The notes under the pieces are model-generated. The model had not been told where the DNA came from. It did not search any database and saw only the letters and a list, made by a program, of their open reading frames with translations. Shown here one piece after another: positions 34,501-41,725 of a stretch of DNA of 41,725 nt (position 1 is the stretch's first letter; each line of letters begins with the position of its first letter). The position numbers and the translations under genes are program-made. This DNA is from Beroe ovata (lineage: Eukaryota; Ctenophora; Nuda; Beroida; Beroidae). The stretch is taken from positions 2,809-44,533 of the forward strand of contig CAMPET010000305.1 of the NCBI GenBank assembly GCA_946803715.1, read 5' to 3'.

Positions 34501-35965
34501 AATGCGGTTTCCAGACTTACCGTATAGTCCAAACTATGGGCAAGTGATGCTACCGCAATGTACTGCAGGATGTGTTCAAAAGAGACAAAAGGTGGCAACA
34601 AGGGGGCAATAGGACTCTTGACGGAGTAGTCAAAAGCCAATTCAATGACTCACCATCGTAAAGCACTTCATCGTCGTTGTCTACATCCAACTTCGCAATG
34701 GACGAATCCTTCCGCAGCTGAAACACAGCATTTAGCCATCTTTTCTTAGCGTAACTCACATACCCTCTGCCACCAGACATCGTGGTAACTAAGCTTCTCA
34801 ATACATTCAGATGATAATCAGGTGCAATATGTATAGAAGAGGATAGGGATAGTATAGCACAAAACTAGCTTCTTATGAATTATCCGAAAGACATAAAATG
34901 GAGAATCGGAGAGTAGACGAAAGGTCTGCTATTCAGTACCGCATGAAGTCTGACGGCAGTAAACCACTCTCAGAAGAGCATATAGAGGGGGTAGAGCTAT
35001 CAAAACGTGACATTTTGACACGTGAAATAGATGATCAGCTCTATTGTTAAACTGGATGCATATTGTTAAACATTGCTAACTGCTATATATAACACCAAGA
35101 TATCTCTGATACCGCTTGTTTACGATGATTACAGGTGTCACACTGGTGATAATTGAAGCAATGTTAAGGGCTGTCAGATGTGACCAATGACCCACAAATG
35201 AGCATGAAGCAGCAGCTGGTGACAATATTAACAATGTGTCGCTACAGTATCATTATTAATCGATCTTGACATGATCGCTTGATAGGGAAGAGGCAGGGAA
35301 CATAACAGCATAGTTTCAGCCGCGGTACAAGATGGATACGCAAGTCTTTACCGGAAATGCTTAATAGAACACTGTACATTGCACGATGTACATATTATCA
35401 TGCTTTCTGTGGTTCAGATTGGCGAGAATAGCAACTCTTCATGATCAGCGTGTCTAAAACGCCTCCAGAAAAATTGTAGTACTAGTAGCGGTAATCGGTA
35501 TAAATCACACAGCGCAATAGTATTGCACTGTATTTCGGCGATGCTAAGCATATCTAGTGGGTCTACAATGAGAAACCCAATAGCCCGTGTGTCATATGTA
35601 TGATAGGTACCATCCTAAAAAGCAGCTATAGTTAAACCATCAACCACATAAGTTCGCCTGCTCAAAGCTCGCACACGCGAATAACAAATATGAAGCTCAA
35701 TCGGGAAACATTGCCGGTATATTGCCCCTACAGTGACATTCATTATGAGCCCCGTATTGACAGCTTGGGTTGGAGTCAACATATGAATACGCAATGAATA
35801 CCAAATGGGAAGATGGCTTATTAGATACGTCATGGTTCATGAAAGGGATTGCTTAGGAGAGTGAAGGAAATACGGTGATACACTGATACCTTGTCTCAAG
35901 ATGACCGATATTTTCGACCTGGAGAGAAATACACTTTACCCGGTAACGATCAACAGCGACAAGCA

Positions 35966-36004
<39 letters not shown>

Positions 36005-39000
36005 AGGTATACTGTGAAATACACACAATCGGTAAATAATTGCACTGGTAAAGAAGAAGCTTTATAACATGGCGAATGACAATCTGTCTGAATGATCCTA
36101 TAAATAGCAAGGAGAGTCATGCTTGTTTCGCATAATACTGGAAGATCGTGGACAATCGCGTATCCTACCTTGGTGTAGCGCTCGAGTAATGCTTCCACCT
36201 CGGTGGCAGTGAGACTGATATTCGCTGTACATGACGGCACTGAGAGATAATTGGGATGTGTCATGAATCTTGACACAGACAGAAATATGGAAACACACAA
36301 ATATACGCACAATCACACATGCAGATAAACACTCACAGACACACACAGACGCAAGGACCAACACAAACACACACAGACACATCTGCATTACGCACAGACG
36401 CACACAGACGCACACAAGTACTCACAGACAGACAGAGACTGACACAGTGTGACGTGACAGTTATGATCTCTTACCTTTGTTGAGTTGTGTCTGTATTTGT
36501 CTCATCCACTCATCACGTTCTTTTTCACCGTGTATGTGCATTGTGTACGTCTGCAATTATAGGGCCATTATAGGGACTGATTGGGGTGGGATGGTTGCGA
36601 CAGGGAATACTGATAGAAGTGACGGTATGTGGACATCACCACTGAAAAGACGCTCAAATCGCTCTCACCTTTCCGCGTTTTGATATGATCTTAAATGGAA
36701 GGTTCATGTGCATAACATGGTATTCGTCTATCTTATCGGTCAGGGAATCTTTCAATGCTTTCATCCGTTGTTTCCTAAACCCTCTCATCCTCTTGGAAAC
36801 AGCCTGTAGGTATTATAGTGCGTAATTTATGAAGAAAGCAATGGGTGGGTATATGGAGTCAAGTGTTATGGAGTAAATCTTCGTGAACCACTCACTCCTT
36901 TGGTGAGGTCTTGTAAGATGTTAGCCTCTTCCTCCTTCAGTAGCTTCTGTATTTCCTTGATTTTCATCTTCAGTTGACGAAGTTGAATAGTATCGACTGA
37001 CCTTGCTGCGGGACAATTTGGTGTTATACTGAGATTGAGTCAGTAATTGCTCCAAAGAATTCTTCATTTCAAACTGAGACCCCGAGACTTCTTCATTCCA
37101 AATGAGAGAGACAGGACCTAATATGGTATTGTGGCACAAGCAAACACTGCATAGCGTGGTTGTACTAACGTGGATCATGGCTGAGAGGGAGGAGAATGTC
37201 TGACAAGGGGAGATGCCACTTTGGCAGATAGAGACTAGCGTGGTCAGACGTGCGTGACATTCTCGCACATACCAGCACATCGTTGTACAAGAAGAGATAT
37301 CTCATCTTTAGCACTGCGTGAGGAGGGAGTGATTCTACACATCACAGCATAATTGTTATAGTGGTTACCATGTCACCATGTCATGCCCACCCATATCGCA
37401 TATGTCACCTGATTTCTCATTCTGTCCCGCCATCATTCCCTTATGAATAAGCTCCCTTTTTCGCGAAGTCTTGTTCCGTTTCCTAACATCGGACATGATT
37501 CGGTCGATGTTGGCAGTTATCTCCTCCAGCTTATACTCTGCCTCCTCGAGTATAATGCTCTCGCTGCTAGCCTCGCTGCCCAGCAGTTGCTGTCGCACGT
37601 TCTGGTGTGTGAGAGAGGGTAGGATGTCATGATATGGATCACTTGATATAACGGGACATGGCACAGGGCCAGATAACCTGCTCATGTCACGTGACTCTCG
37701 GTTCTAGATTCCAGGGCTGTCTAGACTATTATATGTGCGCGGTACTTAACCGAAATGAGGTGTTGATAGGTCTCCACTTGGCGCAGTGGAATGTGGAACA
37801 AGTCCGGCAGTGAGATACACACTTCCACTCCGATCTGTGGACAAATGTATTATAGACCAACAACAGCAGAATGTTAAACACGTGACACTATGTAGTGTGT
37901 GTCGCACACATGTGCTCGTTGGATATGAGGAGGGTTGATGTGTGGTAATGAGCGCAATCATTAAGTTGAAATATGCTAGGGAATGCTGTACCAACCTTAT
38001 CAATGAGTTCCTTCGTTTGGATGTACTGTGATTCTATTGTAGCAAGTGTTTCCATAGTGAAGGAGAAATCTTTAGCATACTCCATGTACACTTTGAACTG
38101 ATTTACCTGCGATGGAGCACGATTTGAAATGAGTCATAGGCGAGCCAACTATATATAACCAAATATTGATAATTTTAACCTGGACAATGCAAATATCATT
38201 ACTTCCTAGAAGTAATGATTAACGAAATTGGAATTTCGGATAACGCACAGATGCAACAAATGAGACCGCAATTTTGATACATTGACGGGAACTTACCATT
38301 TCAAAACTTACCATTTCGAGAAAAAGATCACCGAATATGATGGGAACCTGACCACCTCCGCTGACTTTCTTAACCCTGTGTTGTGCCGCAATGAGGAATG
38401 ACTTGTGTATCATTAGCAGGTGACAAGGGTGATGAAACACCGTGTTGATGTTGTGACGAAGTGTCAGCGAGTCCTTCGAGTGATCACGCAGCGCTTGTTC
38501 GAAATTCTGCGGAGTAGTCTGTTACACCACCACTATATCTCAACATATTATTTGATTACCTATTGTTTGTTTGTCCATCAAATTGATGGAATTAAAGTAA
38601 ACTAACAAACTGGAAATGATGTAAGATTTCTCTGTACTGAAAAATTTTCCTTTACTGAATTACTGCGTGACATCACAGAGGTGACAGTACAAACTGACGG
38701 GAAGACTTATAACACTCACTGTATTAGTGATGAGAGCAGGTTTTATTACTGCATTATAACAGATCTGCATTGTAACCGGTCTGTGCAGTGAGCTACAATT
38801 CAGTACCGACGTCCGACACAATAAATGGAACTGACCTCAACCAGCAGTTGAAGCTTCTCAACGTAATTCCGCTCCAGATTTAGGAAGTTCTCGACAATGG
38901 ACAACTTGTCAACGTAGTCGTAACTACTGTAGAATGATGCCTGGACGCAGAGTGTTTCGATGGTGGAGGTCGGTGAAGCTTAAATAACTAAGGGTGCTTG

Positions 39001-39196
39001 CTAGGTCAGCATCAAAATTCACGTAGCAAAGATGAAACAAACTATAGAGTTCAGGCAGACTATAAAATGGTCAGTCACCTGACTTAGACTGTCCTCGTCG
39101 TGGAAGACTGAAGATTTGCTCCTGATCATTCCCTTCATCCCTCTGAACTTCTTCCCTAGCTTCTCACTCTTCAGCGATACTGACGACGAACTGGTT
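31492..39196 (-). CDS. BCR/ABR-type protein: DH, PH, C2 and RhoGAP (5' end missing)
   Basis: A dual Rho-family GEF/GAP. Exons: 39196-39079, 38940-38836, 38506-38312, 38106-37996, 37834-37751, 37601-37409, 37313-37170, 37117-37081, 37028-36896, 36803-36669, 36550-36475, 36224-36169, 34717-34654, 34495-34338, 34206-34042, 33878-33730, 33642-33548, 33446-33303, 33092-32999, 32855-32720, 32547-32434 and 32286-31492; about 1100 residues. The DH domain starts NFLNLERNYVEKLQLL. The PH region has LKMRYLFLYNDVLVCARM (BCR RKLRHVFLFTDLLLC), KWHLPLSDI (KWYIPLTDL) and TYTMHIHGEKERDEWMRQI. The C2 domain has PDVYCTLEADCNG and NPIWDE. The RhoGAP domain has EIEKRGITEEGIYRISG with the arginine finger, FFRELPKPLF and MDLNNLCLLFGPNVVKPP. 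The last exon is Ser/Pro then Thr-rich and runs into an N and a duplicated segment. The 52-base intron 37080-37029 is inferred from phase. No coiled-coil N-terminus is seen. Confidence 0.88.
31640..31790. repeat. Low-complexity GTT/GCT-rich stretch in the last BCR exon
   Basis: Trinucleotide-rich DNA (plus strand gttgttgctactactgttg) encodes a Thr/Ala/Val-rich segment of about 45 residues on the minus strand. It is probably an unstable, disordered C-terminal region. Confidence 0.8.
33098..33246. repeat. 18-bp minisatellite in a BCR RhoGAP intron
   Basis: Seven or more copies of about 18 bases (attacaatcctcgttaac), some with 1-6 base differences, fill the intron just upstream of the exon beginning at 33092. 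The array reaches to within a few bases of the splice acceptor. Confidence 0.9.
35960..36005. repeat. (CA)n microsatellite in the largest BCR intron
   Basis: The run cacacacacaca at about 35967-35996 lies in the 1.45-kb intron 36168-34718. The rest of that intron shows no conserved coding. A second, degenerate CA/CAGACA-rich stretch is at 36290-36440 in the neighbouring intron. Confidence 0.85.
38282..38312 (-). promoter_or_regulatory. Tandem duplicated 5' splice site in the BCR DH domain
   Basis: Reading the minus strand, GAAATG|GTAAGTTTT is followed directly by GAAATG|GTAAGTTCC. The two strong donors are 15 bases apart and in frame. Use of the second adds five residues (VSFEM) to the DH domain. 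Confidence 0.7.
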
Positions 39197-40769
39197 CTGC
39201 GGAAATGGAATGATTGGCTTGATACTATTCAAATTTGTTTCATCTGGTGCATTGGATCCAAACATCTCAAACATTATTACAGCAGCTTAAACAGTATTCA
39301 TATTCGTATCGAAGTTGCGCGCACGATTTTTCCACGCGCGCGGCGCTACATGCAGCCAGATCACCTCGTGTATCATACAATAGTTTTCCTGCGCGTTCCA
39401 GATAAGTTTGGACGACGTTACCTAAGTTGTTTTATCCTACTTAACAACTTCTTCATAAAGTTGTAAGAGCAGCCTGCATCAGTGTCACATTATAGCATTA
39501 TAAGAGGCAGTCACAGCTATAGCAATATTGCTATTAAACAGACTTCCTCGCTCGATGTACAAGATTTGGCATACCGCTACTCACAATTCACAAATCGATT
39601 CCTGATAATTGTAATAAATACTCGCTTGGTCGCGAGAAACAGTAACATCATAGCTATAAGTGAGTAAATGGGTAAATAGATGCTAAATAGTTAGGTGTGT
39701 ACGTTATCATCGAGTGGTACGCGATGAATAGCGTGTTACAGCTATTTGACTGTGATAATTATTTGTCTTCAGATCATAGACATACCTACATCGCTACACA
39801 CACACACAAAGAGACACGCATATAAACGCACTATCTGAAAAGCATTTCCTCGAATTAAAGCACTCTATAGTATTTAGCAAATATTAATCTGTGTGCACAC
39901 ACACAGTTACGTTATAGTGAGTGTCTCATTAAACCATATCGGTGTTCAGAACTCATTTTGTATGTGGTTCGAGCATTGCCGCATTTTGGAACAAAGCTAT
40001 AAAAACAGGGCAGTTGGAATAATTGGTATCCAGCCTCCACACATATTCCATTCTTTCATTGACAGAGTTCATAACTAAATACCAGTGCACACTGGATATA
40101 ACCATTACCAACCACACATTGACACATTATATAGGAACAGTGATGTGGTGGTTATAATTGAAGGGGAGAAGTCACCGTCATTTGTAATCCGATATAGATT
40201 AATTAAAACTTGACATCACCAGTTACACTGCAGGGGAAGTGGCTTGATTATTGGATAACCAGGAATAAACGGGAATAACTGGGAATGAGGGGTAACTGGG
40301 AATAACTTACATAGCGCGCAGGGCAGCGCGGGATTGAACGTAAGTCAGAAACTGACTACCTAAGTGATGAATTTCTGCAAAGTGAAGAGGGTTTCCATGT
40401 GTGATGTTTCCTTTGGCAATTCCCTTATATTTCATAAGATATTAGGGGCCCCATGATACGGGGCCTCGAACTCCCCTTACCCTAGTCAGTTCAATAAGAC
40501 CCTGATCTCACACGTCATGTGGCTTATCAGGAAATACATAACTGATGACATATTATTCGCTGTGCTGTCTTTGCATCAGAACGAATGGAATGTTTATCTG
40601 CTGCAACTATGTGACTTCCACCTTGAAATATGTCACGTCCAATATTTATATGTTTTGACACGTTATCAACACAACTTATCCCAAGCCCCATGCCCGAGGT
40701 TAGTGAATCTGGTTTATCGAAGTTACAAAGGTAACTACTTACATTCGTGTTAAACATAGATATAGATTG

Positions 40770-40860
40770 TGTGTGTGTGTGTGTGTGTGTTTGTTATTGT
40801 GTTTGTTTTTTACTGAGTGTGTTTGAGAGTGAGTGAGNGTGTGTGTGTGTGTGTGTGTGT
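40770..40860. repeat. (TG)n microsatellite with an N at 40838
   Basis: Two GT runs (about 40771-40792 and 40841-40860) are separated by a GT/GA-rich degenerate stretch and one unresolved base. Confidence 0.9.
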
Positions 40861-40917
40861 AGATATACAAAAACATTGCATAATCAGCTGCAGCTGGTTA
40901 CTACTATGATCTCAGAA

Positions 40918-41058
40918 AGTTAGTATACTCGGTGAGTTAGTATACTCGGTGAGTTAGTATACTCGGTGAGTAAGTATACTCGGTGAGTTAGTATACTCGG
41001 TGAGTTAGTATACTCGGTAAGTTACTATACTCAGTGAGTAAGTATACTCGGGGAGTTA
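40918..41058. repeat. 17-bp minisatellite (gttagtatactcggtga)
   Basis: About eight tandem copies of gttagtatactcggtga with scattered substitutions (for example gtaagtatactcggtga). The unit includes the palindrome tagtatacta in part. Confidence 0.9.
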
Positions 41059-41235
41059 GTCTGGTTGTAATAAAGACTACAATCCTGAATCAAACAATAC
41101 AAAGATACAAAGTAACTTAAACTCTGCTAAGTTTTTGAGTGCCTATTAACTTCAACTGGGTACAACGTCTGACACGTTAAATAGCACCAGCAACACACAG
41201 AGGGTTCGGGCCTTCTCTGCTATAATCGTCACACC

Positions 41236-41346
41236 ATAGGTACTCTACTACATTCGTAGTCACACCGTACTCTACTACATTCCTAGTCACACCGTACTCT
41301 ACTACATTCCTAGTCACACCGTACTCTACTACATTCGTAGTCACTA
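41236..41346. repeat. About 25-bp minisatellite (tagtcacaccgtactctactacattc)
   Basis: Four or so tandem copies alternate between ctactacattcgtagtcacac and ctactacattcctagtcacac. Copy-to-copy identity is high, so the array is recent. Confidence 0.88.
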
Positions 41347-41689
41347 GTTCCAGTTACAGTGAATATCATCAGATAGACAATGCTCGGTATTGATGAAGGA
41401 GCAGTTAATGCACCGTTTAAATGAGGGCATAGCAGGTCATTAACACTTGGTACGTCTATACATAATTAACACTATACACTCACTCCTATGCATACAATGA
41501 GCGACATGATCACACGGTGTATTATGTAGATTGGACCATATGTCTTACGCGCACATGCCCCATAGGTCATAATGACTGCTCAAGATCAAATTTGAAGGTT
41601 CCCGTATAGCTGTATAGGTACCTACCTGATAGCACGGTATTATAACCGAACCCAGATGTGTGTTGTGTGTTTACTTTGTAGACTGTAGG

Positions 41690-41694
41690 AGTGT

Positions 41695-41725
<31 letters not shown>
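41690..41725. repeat. (TG)n microsatellite at the right window edge
   Basis: The window ends inside a GT run, mirroring the CA repeat at the left edge. It looks like an assembly break. Confidence 0.9.

Larger units (their letters stand above)
39197..41725. other. Right-hand 2.5 kb, probably intron or upstream of BCR
   Basis: The first identified BCR exon (39196-39079) starts in phase with two bases missing, so at least one more exon lies upstream. I could not find it here. The stretch is AT-rich, with microsatellites and two minisatellites. A small inverted repeat ggcccc-atgatac-ggggcc is at about 40448-40464. Open stretches in both orientations look random. Confidence 0.5.

Noticed and set aside
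35890-35918. Possible 29-base BCR exon (reads VENIGHLET) with normal splice signals
   Set aside because: Including it would break the frame into the next exon. Joining 36169 directly to 34717 gives YTK-LRKD, which matches the BCR pattern and keeps frame.
40440-40500. tRNA-like signal (minus-strand gttcgag with GC-rich stem)
   Set aside because: The T-arm does not pair properly and no anticodon or D arm can be drawn. A simple inverted repeat explains it.

Overview
This is animal nuclear DNA. Genes are split by short GT-AG introns, mostly about 60-300 bases, and the proteins belong to animal or wider eukaryotic families (BCR/ABR, treslin, C9orf72, KCTD/BACURD, AGGF1, RNF32). Gene density is high, with about twelve recognisable genes in 41.7 kb and a few hundred bases between neighbours. 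An early-branching invertebrate with a compact genome, such as a sponge, would fit, but that is inference; the sequence does not name the species. Both ends are microsatellite (poly-C/CA at the left, TG at the right), so the window looks like a contig that stopped in repeats. Three single-base Ns (3930, 31576, 40838) also sit in or at the edge of repeats.

Layout. On the plus strand lie the 3' part of a ZDHHC5/8-type palmitoyltransferase (442-2126) and a complete RNF32 gene (3692-5719). RNF32 converges on AGGF1. From AGGF1 to the right edge every gene is on the minus strand: AGGF1 (9076-6206), TICRR/treslin (14344-9668), EXOSC6/MTR3 (15638-14829), C9orf72 (17485-16094), GTF2H2/p44 (19068-17917), DNTTIP2/FCF2 (20107-19427, possibly longer), an unrecognised 116-residue protein (20976-20539), a KCTD10/13/TNFAIP1-type BACURD adaptor (23749-22224), ARV1 (25036-23999), an SNX7/SNX30-type sorting nexin (27763-25734) and a large BCR/ABR-type DH-PH-C2-RhoGAP gene (39196 to about 31492, 5' end not found).

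The exon models were built by hand by matching splice sites, reading phase and remembered family sequence, and nearly all junctions keep frame. The products are mostly housekeeping: replication origin firing (treslin), TFIIH (p44), the RNA exosome (MTR3), pre-rRNA processing (FCF2), endolysosomal and autophagy traffic (C9orf72, SNX), sterol and lipid homeostasis (ARV1) and Rho/Rac signalling (BCR, BACURD). They do not form one pathway. Several genes in a row on one strand, 340-490 bases apart, raise the question of shared transcription.

The most unusual points are as follows. A segment holding the SNX promoter and first codons (27678-29619) recurs at 30327-31573, where it separates the BCR C-terminal exon from an orphan in-frame tail, with an N at the junction. 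The same segment carries GC-rich foldback (hairpin) elements. The AGGF1 homologue has two OCRE-like modules and no G-patch. Four neighbouring genes have intronless coding regions. Treslin keeps both CDK-site contexts and has gained an SQ cluster.
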